Assembly: GCA_944320765.1 (NCBI GenBank)
Contig: CALUIS010000012.1
Span: forward strand, 1 to 64,000
Origin: an uncultured Paraprevotella sp.
GTDB taxonomy: Bacteria; Bacteroidota; Bacteroidia; Bacteroidales; Bacteroidaceae
Length of the DNA: 64,000 nt
Direction of reading: 5' to 3'
The translations under genes were made by a program, and so were the position numbers. The notes beneath the pieces were generated by a model. That model made no database searches and was not told where the DNA came from. It saw only the letters and a program-made list of their open reading frames with translations. This document shows, one piece after another, positions 1-10,000 of this stretch (positions are counted from its first letter, which is position 1; the number at the start of each line of letters is the position of its first letter).

Positions 1-727
1 GATCAATTTGTTTTTGGGGTTTACTGTGTCTGCGGTTTAAAAAGTGCCGGTTGTTGGGTCGTAGGAACATATTTTACCCCCCCCCCCCCCATTGTATTGT
101 TGCTAATAATATGATAATTAATTGTCTTATATGGGTAATAAGGCAATTGCTATGAATGTGTTTTTTGACTTTTGCTTGGTGGCGTACACCTGTGCTTGTT
201 GTGTGTTTTTTGCGGATTGAAATGAGCCGTTTGTCCATGATGTTTGAGATAAGTGATGAATAAGTAAGGCAATTTATTAAGAAATTCCTAAATAGGCAAG
301 TCTTTAAGTGGAAAAGTTCGCAGATTAGGTTACAAGTGTGGCCAAGGCTGGGTAGTCCGCTCGTTATCCGTAACGATGGACTTTTGTTTTGGTGTGGCTA
401 CGGGCTTCTAGCTTGGCGATCGTTTTTCCTCAAAGTGACAGATGAAATGAGGGGAAGAAGGGAAAGTGTTAAGGTTGATTTGTTGCATGCATGATTTGTC
501 GTATAAGATACCATTCTCTGCGTTGCAACAAATCGTTTGCCGAAACAATAAATACGTCAAACTTGCAGAGACATATGGATTTAGGAAGAATAGTGTTCTT
601 ACTTTTTTTTTAATATTCCTAATATTGCATAACTGGAATCCGAGGGGAACAAAGCTGTCGGTGTCTTATTAATATATGAGGAAGCGGCTAATGCCATTAT
701 AGTGCAATAAATAAAAAGTTATGGATT
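1..727. other. AT-rich region upstream of the PUL, no supported gene
   Basis: I see no convincing coding gene here. Open frames are short, and the longest (466-672, 68 codons) has no recognisable features. The stretch is clearly AT-richer than most of the window: a hand count of bases 541-600 gives 20 G+C of 60. It contains a 14-base C tract (77-90) and presumably the promoter and leader of susC, but I could not pick out a clear TTTG/TAnnTTTG pair close to the susC start. No regulator (hybrid two-component, SusR or sigma/anti-sigma) is encoded within it. Confidence 0.6.
77..90. repeat. Poly-C homopolymer tract of 14 bases
   Basis: An uninterrupted run of 14 C residues preceded by ATTTTA and followed by ATTGTATTG. 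It lies in non-coding DNA about 640 bases upstream of susC. Tracts of this length are prone to slipped-strand length changes; whether it has any regulatory role is unknown, and its exact length may be a sequencing uncertainty. Confidence 0.85.
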
Positions 728-3700
728 ATGGGTAAGGGAATAGTAATAGTCAGGTCGCTTTTTGCGGTTGCTTTGCTGTCATGTCCGTTTGAAGGATATG
801 GTACGACCATGGAAAGCGTGGCGATGGCGGCTCCCCAAGAGGGTTCGGTCAGTGGAAGAGTGTTGGATGATAGGGGTGAACCCGTCATCGGCGCCTTGAT
901 AAAGGTGGTGGGGAAATCAACACAAGGTGCAATAACAGACATGGATGGAAAATTCCAATTAAAAGGATTTAATGGAGGTGAAGTGGAAATCTCATGCGTG
1001 GGATTTAAGACGTTGCGGACAAGGATAAGGGCCGGACGCGATGTCCAGCTAACGCTGAAAGATGATACTTATGACATGGATGAGGTGGTTGTGGTCGGAT
1101 TCGCTACGCAGAAGAAGGTGAATTTGACCGGTGCTGTGGGTGTGGCCACGGAAAAGGATTTGGAAGGGCGTCCTGTCTCGAATGTGCTTACGGCGTTGCA
1201 GGGAGTGGTGCCGGGATTGAATATCACAAATAGTTCGTGGGGAGGTGAATTGAACGCCACGAAGCAGTTCAATATCCGCGGCATGGGTACTATTGGTGAC
1301 GGATCCAGTGCTTCTCCGTTGGTCTTGATTGACGGGATGGAAGGGGATTTGTCTTCATTGAATCCGCAGGATGTGGAGAGCATCTCTGTCTTGAAGGATG
1401 CGGCTTCATCTTCTATTTATGGCTCACGTGCGCCTTTTGGTGTCATCTTGGTGACGACTAAAAGTGGAAAAAGTGGCAAGCCGACCGTGAATTACAACAA
1501 CAGTTTCCGTTTCAATACACCTCTTTTCATGCCGGAGATGATGAACTCGTGGGAGTTTGCCAATTATTTGAATGACGTGCAAGGGTATACCAGCCCCGGG
1601 ACATTTGAATACAGCGACGAGGCCATGCAGAAGATATACGACTATTACACGGGAAAAAGCGATGTCTTTGTAGACGGGCAGAAGCCGCTGGGGGACGGGC
1701 ATTATCTGTGGGGGACAGGTGAAGGAGGAAACGACACTTACGCCAACATGGATTGGTTGGATGAATACTATCGCAAATGGGCTTTCTCGCAAGAGCATAA
1801 CCTGAGCGTGAGTGGGGGAAGTGACAAGATGAATTATTACATTTCCGGCAATATCATGGATCAAGGCGGTTTCATGAATTACGGACAAGATAAATATAGG
1901 AGGTATACTTTTTCGGGGAAGATAGGGGCGCAAGTCAGCCGTTTTGTCAAAGTGGATTTTGCAAGCCGTTGGTCAAGGAATGATTATAATCGTGCGACGG
2001 CAATGGACGGCGGATTTTATGACAATGTGATGCGGCGTGCGTTGCCGGTTTATCCGAAGTATGACCCGAACGGGTATATTATGTCCAATTACAATTACAT
2101 ATTGGATTTGTCTGAGGGCGGACGGCATAAGGAACAGAATGATGCCGCTTATAACCAATTCAAAGTCACTGTCACACCGCTGAAGAACTGGAATATCATT
2201 GGGGAGTTCAATATGCGGGTGAACAATAACTGGACGCATGAGTTCAGAGTCCCGATTTACGCCCATGCGGCGGATGACCCGAACGTGCTTGAGATTCCGG
2301 AGGGGACAGGCTTTTCAGCGGATAAGTCCAGCGTGTACGAGTATTCATATAAAGAGACTTATTTAAACGGGAATTTCTATTCCAACTATTCTTTCGATAT
2401 TGGGAAGCATGGGTTTACCGTGATGGCGGGAATGCAGGTGGAGACGTTAAAAAACCGTCTGCTTTCTGGAGGAAACGAGGATTTGGTGACAGACAACTTG
2501 CCGGTCATTAATCTGACGACCTCAACGGAGGATTATATCAACGGTTCTTATGACGAATGGAAGACGGCGGGCTTCTTCGGGCGCGTCAATTACAACTATG
2601 CAGACCGTTATCTGTTTGAGTTCAATGCGCGTTATGACGGCACGTCGCGTTTCCGCCGTGACAACCGGTGGGTGTTCTCGCCGTCTTTTTCGGCCGGCTG
2701 GAACATTGCCCATGAAGATTTCTGGCAGCGGTTCATGAAATATGTCAACACCTTGAAGCCCCGTGTGTCTTACGGGCAGCTGGCCAACCAGAACACCAAT
2801 TCGTGGTATCCCACCTACCGTACGATGTCGCCGGGGACGGGGACCGGCACCTGGCTCGTGAACGGGGAAAAGACTAACGAGGCCTCGTTCCCGGCCTTGA
2901 TTTCCTCTTCTTTGACCTGGGAGAAGATCCGTTCCACGAACATAGGACTTGATTTCGGCGCGTTCAATAACCGCTTGACCGGTTCGTTCGATTATTACAT
3001 CCGCAAGACTTCGGACATGGTTGGCGCGGGCGAACGCCTGCCGGCCATTTTAGGCGCAGGGGTGCCCAAGACGAACAATCTCTCATTAAAGACCTATGGT
3101 TGGGAACTCACGTTGCAGTGGAGGGATATCATAAAAGATTTCAGTTACGGCGTGCGGGTGAACCTTTCGGACGACAAGACCAAGATCCTGGAGTATCCCA
3201 ACCGGGAGGGGTATCTGAGTACCTATATTCCGGGACATGTCGTGGGGGAGATTTACGGTTTGACCACAATCGGGATTGCCAAGACGCAGGCGGAGATGGA
3301 CGCCCATCTGGCGCATACCAACCAAGACCAGGTTGATGCCAACCCGTGGCTGGCCGGTGATATCATGTACAAGGATGTGGATGGCGACGGAAAGGTCACC
3401 AAAGGGACAAGTGTGAATGACTTGGGGGACTTGCGTGTGATTGGCAACAACCAGCCCCGTTACCGGATTGGAATCAACTTGGATGCAAGCTGGAAAGGTT
3501 TCGACATTTCCATGTTTTGGCAGGGGGTATTGAAGCGGGATTACTATTTTGACCCGAACGGCGGACAGGGGGCCGGGGCAAAGAGCGCGGTGTTCTGGGG
3601 GGCCACGTCTGGCAACCGCTGGGAGTCTCTCTTCTTCAAGCCTCATCTGGATTACTACCGGGCGGATTCGGACGACCCGTTGGGACAGAACCTGGACGCC

Positions 3701-4000
3701 TATTTTGCCCGTCCGCTTTATGGGACGAACAAGAACCGTGAGATTCAGACGCGTTACTTGCAGGACGCTTCTTATTTGCGGTTGAAGAACTTGCAGGTAG
3801 GGTATACGTTCCGCCAGCCGTGGCTGAAGAAGGCTTGTATCAGCAGCCTGCGCTTGTATTTCTCGGCGGAGAACCTGCTTACGTTCACGAAACTGAGCAA
3901 GGTACTCGATCCGGAATCTCTGGAGGTGGCAAAGATGAAGTCCGGGGCGTCCTATCCGCTCTCGAAGACATTCTCGTTCGGTGTGAGCATTACGTTATGA
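728..4000 (+). CDS. SusC-like TonB-dependent outer-membrane transporter
   Basis: 1090-residue SusC/RagA-type receptor that imports oligosaccharides across the outer membrane with its SusD partner, powered by TonB. After an N-terminal signal region comes a carboxypeptidase-regulatory-like beta-sandwich (about residues 38-110), a TonB-box-like DEVVVVGF segment near 118-125, a plug domain (about 130-240, with LTALQGVVPG and VESISVLKDAASSSIYG) and a long beta-barrel ending in SFGVSITL. There is no STN domain, so control by an anti-sigma partner is not suggested. The next gene, 28 bases downstream, is susD. The first half of the gene is AT-richer than the second half. The ATG at 728 is preferred because an ATG at 721 in another frame stops after four codons. 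Substrate is inferred only from the neighbouring GH43/GH16 genes. Confidence 0.95.
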   Translation: MGKGIVIVRSLFAVALLSCPFEGYGTTMESVAMAAPQEGSVSGRVLDDRGEPVIGALIKVVGKSTQGAITDMDGKFQLKGFNGGEVEISCVGFKTLRTRIRAGRDVQLTLKDDTYDMDEVVVVGFATQKKVNLTGAVGVATEKDLEGRPVSNVLTALQGVVPGLNITNSSWGGELNATKQFNIRGMGTIGDGSSASPLVLIDGMEGDLSSLNPQDVESISVLKDAASSSIYGSRAPFGVILVTTKSGKSGKPTVNYNNSFRFNTPLFMPEMMNSWEFANYLNDVQGYTSPGTFEYSDEAMQKIYDYYTGKSDVFVDGQKPLGDGHYLWGTGEGGNDTYANMDWLDEYYRKWAFSQEHNLSVSGGSDKMNYYISGNIMDQGGFMNYGQDKYRRYTFSGKIGAQVSRFVKVDFASRWSRNDYNRATAMDGGFYDNVMRRALPVYPKYDPNGYIMSNYNYILDLSEGGRHKEQNDAAYNQFKVTVTPLKNWNIIGEFNMRVNNNWTHEFRVPIYAHAADDPNVLEIPEGTGFSADKSSVYEYSYKETYLNGNFYSNYSFDIGKHGFTVMAGMQVETLKNRLLSGGNEDLVTDNLPVINLTTSTEDYINGSYDEWKTAGFFGRVNYNYADRYLFEFNARYDGTSRFRRDNRWVFSPSFSAGWNIAHEDFWQRFMKYVNTLKPRVSYGQLANQNTNSWYPTYRTMSPGTGTGTWLVNGEKTNEASFPALISSSLTWEKIRSTNIGLDFGAFNNRLTGSFDYYIRKTSDMVGAGERLPAILGAGVPKTNNLSLKTYGWELTLQWRDIIKDFSYGVRVNLSDDKTKILEYPNREGYLSTYIPGHVVGEIYGLTTIGIAKTQAEMDAHLAHTNQDQVDANPWLAGDIMYKDVDGDGKVTKGTSVNDLGDLRVIGNNQPRYRIGINLDASWKGFDISMFWQGVLKRDYYFDPNGGQGAGAKSAVFWGATSGNRWESLFFKPHLDYYRADSDDPLGQNLDAYFARPLYGTNKNREIQTRYLQDASYLRLKNLQVGYTFRQPWLKKACISSLRLYFSAENLLTFTKLSKVLDPESLEVAKMKSGASYPLSKTFSFGVSITL

Positions 4001-4028
4001 AACATTTGTAAAACAGAAGTAAACTATA

Positions 4029-6107
4029 ATGGATATGAAATATTGTGATTTGTGTTTCGTGGCGGTCGTGGCAGGAATGGCCATGGCAGGCACCTCGTGC
4101 AATGACTTCTTGGATACGGAGCCGCAGTCCACCGTGTCGCCGGAGACTTATTTCAACACGGCAGACCAGCTGGGCGCTTATGTCATCAATTACTATAGTT
4201 CGTATGGCACGAACTGGAACGCGGACGATGATTCTTATGGCGGCCAGCTGCCCAGCCATGGGGAAGGGTCGCAGAACTATACATCCATGTTGCACGATGA
4301 CACCGGCACGGACAATGAGATTTCGGGCGACCCCGGCGACCGGTTTTACAGCGGAGGGTCGTTCCAAGTGCCGTCCGACGGGGGTAAATGGAATTTTGGA
4401 AACATCAACAGCTTGAACTTCTTTTTGCAGACGGTTGAACCCAAGGTGGCGGCCGGGCAGGTGACGGGCGACAGGGATGTGATCCGGCACTATGTCGGCG
4501 AGGGGTATTTCCTCCGTGCGTTGGAGTATTTCTACCGTCTCCGCAAGTTGGGTGATTTCCCGATAGTGAAAGAGTGCCTTCCGGATGACCGGGATGTGCT
4601 GATAGAACACTCCCGGCGGCAGCCGCGGAACGTGGTGGCGCGTTTCATCCTGGAAGACTTGGACAGCGCGATTGTGCGGCTGACGGACGGGGCGAAGACG
4701 GGCGGGCGCAGCCGCATCACGCGGGACGCGGCTTATCTGTTGAAGGCCCGGGTGGCCCTTTATGAGGGGACGTTCGAGAAATATCATGCCGGCACTCCTT
4801 TCGTCCCGGATGCGGGTGCAGGCTGGCCCGGCGCGTCAAAATCCTACAACAAGGATTTCGTGTATGACAACGCGGCCGAGGTGGAGTTCTTCTTGAAGCA
4901 GGCTTTGGACGCGGCGAAGGTCGTGGCGGATGTGCACCAACTGGCGGAGAACAGTTTCCGCGCGAAAGGAGAGACGAACAATCCTCCGGCCAATCCGTAT
5001 TATGACATGTTTACGGCGCAGGACCCGGGGACGTATGACGAGGTGCTGCTTTACCGGAAGTATGACTATGCCTTGAACGTAGGACACAGCTTGAACGGTT
5101 ATATGTGGAAGGGGGCGAACCGGGGCTTTACGCAGGAATTTGCCAATACCTTCTTGATGACGAACGGATTGCCCATTTATGCGGACGGCAGCGGGTATGC
5201 CGGCGACGCGCACGTGAACGACACCAAACAGAACCGGGACTGGCGCTGGCAGCTTTTCATGAAAGGTACGGACGAGTATGTCTACAAAGGCCAGGAACGC
5301 AAGACCAACAAATATCCGGTGGTGTATAACAGCGCTTACGTGTTCAGCACCTCCACGGGATATATCAAAGGCAAGGGGCTGACGGAGGACATCACAAACA
5401 ACGAGTTGGGACACGACGTGACGGCTGCCGTCATTTTCCGTGCGGCGGAAGCTTACCTTGTTTATTTGGAAGCGGCTTGCGAACTGTATGGCGACGGGCT
5501 GGATGCCACAGCATGGGACTATTGGAAACAGCTGCGCACCCGCGCCGGCATCGGCGTGGACCCACAAGTGACCATCGCCGCCACGGACTTGGACAAGGAG
5601 GAGCAGGCGAGCCACGACCTGGCCCTTTACTCGCACGGGCAGAGGCTCACCTCGAAGGTACTCTACAACATCCGCCGCGAGCGCCGCGCGGAGCTGATGA
5701 GCGAGGGATTCCGCATGGACGACTTGGTGCGTTGGCGTGCGCTGGACCAGCTGAAAGGGGGGAAGTATTTCCTGCACGGATGCAGGATATTCGGGCCGAT
5801 GCAGGCTGATTTTCCGGCCACGGCCCTGAAGTACGACCAGGCGGACGACACGAAGAACAATGTGTCGTCACCGTCGGACACGGAGGGCGGATTGAACGGC
5901 AATGCGGAGTATCTGTCACTTTTCCGTGTGTCGAAGAGCAACAAGTTCTATAACGAAGGGTTGTCCTGGCGCACGGCCCATTACCTCTATCCCATAGCGG
6001 AGGCGCATTTCACCGACACCTCCGCCGACGGGAAGGATAAGGCGACATCGCCCATTTATCAGAATCCGGGGTGGGGGACGGATGCGAACACTTCGGCGTT
6101 GGAATGA
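4029..6107 (+). CDS. SusD/RagB-like surface glycan-binding lipoprotein
   Basis: 692 residues; partner of the upstream SusC. A lipoprotein signal ends in AGTSC with the acylated Cys near residue 24, followed by NDFLDTEPQSTVSPETYF, the typical SusD N-terminus (first helix and 'TYF' motif). The body shows the helical TPR-like scaffold (GEGYFLRALEYFYRLRKLGDFPI; IRRERRAELMSEGFRMDDLVRWRALDQLKGG) characteristic of RagB/SusD proteins. It is somewhat longer than the usual 500-600 residues. The protein is expected to cap the SusC barrel and capture oligosaccharides at the cell surface. The gene is 28 bases after susC and clearly in the same operon. Confidence 0.95.
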   Translation: MDMKYCDLCFVAVVAGMAMAGTSCNDFLDTEPQSTVSPETYFNTADQLGAYVINYYSSYGTNWNADDDSYGGQLPSHGEGSQNYTSMLHDDTGTDNEISGDPGDRFYSGGSFQVPSDGGKWNFGNINSLNFFLQTVEPKVAAGQVTGDRDVIRHYVGEGYFLRALEYFYRLRKLGDFPIVKECLPDDRDVLIEHSRRQPRNVVARFILEDLDSAIVRLTDGAKTGGRSRITRDAAYLLKARVALYEGTFEKYHAGTPFVPDAGAGWPGASKSYNKDFVYDNAAEVEFFLKQALDAAKVVADVHQLAENSFRAKGETNNPPANPYYDMFTAQDPGTYDEVLLYRKYDYALNVGHSLNGYMWKGANRGFTQEFANTFLMTNGLPIYADGSGYAGDAHVNDTKQNRDWRWQLFMKGTDEYVYKGQERKTNKYPVVYNSAYVFSTSTGYIKGKGLTEDITNNELGHDVTAAVIFRAAEAYLVYLEAACELYGDGLDATAWDYWKQLRTRAGIGVDPQVTIAATDLDKEEQASHDLALYSHGQRLTSKVLYNIRRERRAELMSEGFRMDDLVRWRALDQLKGGKYFLHGCRIFGPMQADFPATALKYDQADDTKNNVSSPSDTEGGLNGNAEYLSLFRVSKSNKFYNEGLSWRTAHYLYPIAEAHFTDTSADGKDKATSPIYQNPGWGTDANTSALE

Positions 6108-6171
6108 AAAAAGGGGATTCCCCTTGCGAGATAATTCTTTTTTTGTCAAACAGTTTAAAATCTTTGGTTTT

Positions 6172-7020
6172 ATGAAGAGGACTTTATTTCTTTCCATGGC
6201 GTTGGCCTTGACGGCCACGCAGTCGTATGCACAGCAGAACCTGCTGGTGAACGGTGACTTCGAACAGCCGGTGGAGACGTTCTCCCCTTACGAGTGGGTT
6301 CCGGATTTTCTGGTACCCGTCTATATCCCGGGATGGGACAAGAGTGAGGAATATGCCGAGACTGGCAAGCTGTCTTTCACCACCATCAACAACGACGGCC
6401 AGGACATCTGGAACGGCACGCCTCAGATTCTGCCTCAGGAACCTGATGGCGACATCATCATGGATGACAACACACAGTATCTCCGCCTGAAGCGGAAAGA
6501 GGACAACGGATGGCAGGATGTATGCCTCTATCAGACCGTCAATGTGGTGCCGGATACGGAATACACGCTCTCGTTCATCTCGCGTTATGCCGAAGGATTC
6601 CTGAGCGACTGGCTACAGGAGACGTTGGAATGTGGCTACCGTGTGTATGATAAGGAAAAAGGAGGTGTGGTGTTGGTTTCGGCTTCCGATTTGAAAAATG
6701 CGGGCTGGGAGCGGCATGAAGTGGCCTTCACGCCGACTTCGGATAAAATAGTCTTGCAGCTCTATATCAACAATGACAATTATGACAAGAACGGGCGGAG
6801 CGATGACGTGTACATCGATTTCGACGACGTGGCTGTCATAGGACAAGCTCCCAGCGGCATCTCTGGTGTCCTGACAGACGGGGAGGATGGATTTGTGACC
6901 GTCTATGACCTGACAGGACGTGAGATTCCCGGTATTAGCACGGTAGAGGATCTTGGCACTCTCAAAGGCGTTTATCTGTTGGAACAGGGTGGAAGCGTGC
7001 GGAAGGTTTTGCTCAAGTAA
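6172..7020 (+). CDS. Secreted carbohydrate-binding-like protein with T9SS sorting domain
   Basis: 282 residues from the ATG at 6172. An in-frame upstream ATG at 6082 lies inside susD and would bury the signal peptide, so it is rejected. A Sec signal (MKRTLFLSMALALTATQSYA) is followed by NLLVNGDFEQP, the hallmark start of CBM4/9-like 'NGDFE' jelly-roll modules, ending near DDVYIDFDDVAVIG. The last 60 or so residues (VYDLTGREIPG ... LKGVYLLEQGGSVRKVLLK) look like a type A T9SS C-terminal sorting domain, so the protein is probably exported through SprA and anchored or released at the surface. It holds one copy of the NGDFE module that is repeated four times in the next gene. No catalytic motif is seen; likely a glycan-binding accessory of the PUL. 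Confidence 0.75.
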   Translation: MKRTLFLSMALALTATQSYAQQNLLVNGDFEQPVETFSPYEWVPDFLVPVYIPGWDKSEEYAETGKLSFTTINNDGQDIWNGTPQILPQEPDGDIIMDDNTQYLRLKRKEDNGWQDVCLYQTVNVVPDTEYTLSFISRYAEGFLSDWLQETLECGYRVYDKEKGGVVLVSASDLKNAGWERHEVAFTPTSDKIVLQLYINNDNYDKNGRSDDVYIDFDDVAVIGQAPSGISGVLTDGEDGFVTVYDLTGREIPGISTVEDLGTLKGVYLLEQGGSVRKVLLK

Positions 7021-7083
7021 GAATTAGGAAGGGTCGGCTCGTTTTGTCGGCCAACATGTTTATATCATTTAAATTGTTACCTT

Positions 7084-10000
7084 ATGACATTCAAGACAAT
7101 TTTATCAATGGTTTTCTTGTCCTTCGGCTGTACCCTTGCGGCAGACGCGCAGCAACTGGAGGAGAAAGACATCTCCGGCAGTCCGCAGGTGGCGGGAGGG
7201 AAGTCCGCCTTGCTGCGGCCTTCCGACGGGTTCGACCCGGGCGGCGGATATACCGTGGAGATGAGGTTGAGAGTCGGGAACGGCGAAGATTCCCATGTGG
7301 ACATCTTCGGGGCGGCAGGAGCGCGGAAGGGATTCAAGTTTTCCGTGGCCGACTCGTCGCTGAGTTATGTGAATCCGGCCTCCGTGCCTTACCCGGAGGT
7401 GATATACGAGCGGCTGAACCGTGGAAAGGACGTGGTGCTGCGCCTTGCCGTGACGGATAAGGATTCCGTGTTCGTGTGGCGCAACGGCGTGCCGGCCGGG
7501 CGTTTCAGCATGAAGAACGCGCCCTTGCCCGTGGAGACGGTGGACGGCGAGGGGGCGGAGAGCGCGAACCTGCTGGTGAACGGGGATTTCGAGAGTATGG
7601 CCGACACGACGTATCAGGTCATCGCGGAGGAAGACAACGCCACATGCCTGGCCACGATGGACGGATGGTTCATTTATCCGAATTTCGATGTATGGAATTC
7701 CCGAACCTATTTGGACACGTCCGGAGGAAATACCGTGTTGAGGATGCAACGCTATTCCTGGAGTTCGGACAAGCAGTGGGCCGATGCCACCGTGCGCCAG
7801 GTGGCCGACGTGGTGCCGGGAACGCCTTACAAGCTGAGCTTCCTGGCCCGCGGAGGCGAGCATGAAGGTATCTACTATGGCTACGCGAAAGTGGAAGAGG
7901 TGGAGACCGGAAAGAGCGAGACCGTAGACATTGAGAACGTGGAGGACATGCAGGCTTATTCGCTGGAGTATGTCCCTTCGGAGGACTGCCGGCAGCTCAG
8001 GGTCCTGTTCGGGCTGAAGTTCCCGGGCGGGCTGCTGGATTGGGGAGAGGTACCCACCGTTCCTGTTTACATAGACGACGTGAAGCTGGGCGGGAAGTCG
8101 GTGTCCTATATGGACAAGGCATTGGGCTTCAACGCCTCGGACGACGTGGAGGTGGAATATTTGGCCTACGATCTTTCGGGAGCCTACGCCCCCGTCACGG
8201 CGGACATCGTGACGGACCGGCAGACCGTGGAAATTGACAACACGGCTGGTGGGACGGTGGCCACCCTGCACGTCACGGGAAAGGGGCTACAGGCCGGCGA
8301 GATGATAGAGTTCTTGCCTTCGCCGTACGTGACGGTGTCGCCTGCCAAGCTGCCTTACAATGCCAATAACCAACAGGTAAGAATCGTGTACGACGGCACG
8401 CGGCCGCTCGTGAGCGACACGCTGTGGATGAGGAGCGGCGAGACCGTGCGCTGCTTGCTCCTGCAGCTCAAGGGCAAGGCCCTGGAGAGCAAGTCCATCG
8501 CCGGGGCGGCCCAAAGCAAGGGAGAGACCGAGTACAGTGTGGCGAACACGGCCACGCAGGGCTACACGATGGAAGTGCGCGCCCGGGTGAATGCCGGCGC
8601 GCAGGACGGCATCCGGCTCTATTCCTCCGGTACGGACGGGAAGGGGTTCGGCATTTTCGTGGCGGACAGCGCGTTGGTGGCCGACAATCCGAAGTCCCTC
8701 AACGAGAACCCGCTGACGCTGAAAAGCCGCAAGAATTCCGACATGCTGCATACGTACCGTGTGGCGGTCACGAAAGATGACCAGGTGTTCGTCTACCGCG
8801 ACGGCAATGCCATAGACACGCTGGATGCCACGGGGTTCGTCATTCCGGCAGAGTTTACGGGCGGTCCGGACCTGTCCAATGAGGAGAACCTGTTGGTGAA
8901 CTCCGAGTTCGACGGTGCCTATTCCACCACCTATGCAGTGGAGGAGGGGCCGGACAAGGCTTTCGCCTCGCAAATCCAGGGATGGGACATCTATCCCATA
9001 GACGCTTGGAACACGCGGCAGTACATCACCGGGTGGGAGATGAGCGAGGAGGCCGGCTATGACAAGACCAACAAGGCCCTGAAGCTGGAACGCTACGATT
9101 GGAATCCCGGCTATACGGACGGCTATGTGAGCCAGGCCGTGGATGTGGTGGGCGGACAGAAGTACACCCTCAAGGTGCTGGCCAAGGGCGGCATCAACGC
9201 TTCCGTGAAGTACGGCTATATCCGTCTGGAGGAGGTGCAGGACCGTGCGAAGGGCATCACGCAGGAAATCACTTCGGATGACATGAAGGAGTATACACTG
9301 GAGTATAATCCCACCTCTGCCTGCAAGCAGCTGCGCGTGGTGTTCGGGCTGACATCGCCGGGTGCCATCGGCGAGTGGGGTTCTGTTCCCAAGGTACCCA
9401 TCTACATAGACAAGCCGGTGCTGACTGGGCCGAAAGTGAAGGGAACGGGCAACATCGGATTCCGGGCGGACATGGGTACGGAAGTGGAATACTTCGCCTA
9501 CGACCTGACCGGTGCCTACGCTCCGGCTGTGCCGGAAATCCAAGTCAGTCAGGACACCGTCCGGATAGACAAGACTGACGGATCTGTGGTGTTGCGAATC
9601 ACTGGCGTGAACCTGAACGAGGGGGAGGACATCCGCCTGTACGCCCCGGCCGGCATCGAACTGAGCAAGGACCGTCTGGCTTATGATTCGAACAAGGCGA
9701 TGGTGGCCGTCCGTCTGGTGACTTGGCTGAAAAATTATGATGTCGACCTGATTCTTCGCAGCGGCACGACCCGGAAGGTGGTGCGCATCGAGGGCAACGG
9801 GTCCGACCTGCCAGAGAAGGTGCTTTCCACCGCTCCGTTGTACACTGGCGATGACGATTCCTGGAGCCGCACGGAGGCGGAAGGCTTCACGCCGTCGGAT
9901 GACGGATATACCGTGGAGTTCCAGATGAAGAGCGCGCTCGCCAACTCCGAATTCCGCTGGTATGGTGTGGATAAGGAAGGCACAGGCACGCAACCTTATG

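Noticed and set aside
466..672. 68-codon frame upstream of susC
   Set aside because: No homology features, weak start, hydrophobic tail produced by an AT-rich run.
6105..6143. Small palindrome AAGGGGATTCCCCTT after susD
   Set aside because: On the plus strand the T run begins about 12 bases after the stem, and the A run precedes it; as a plus-strand terminator it is unconvincing.
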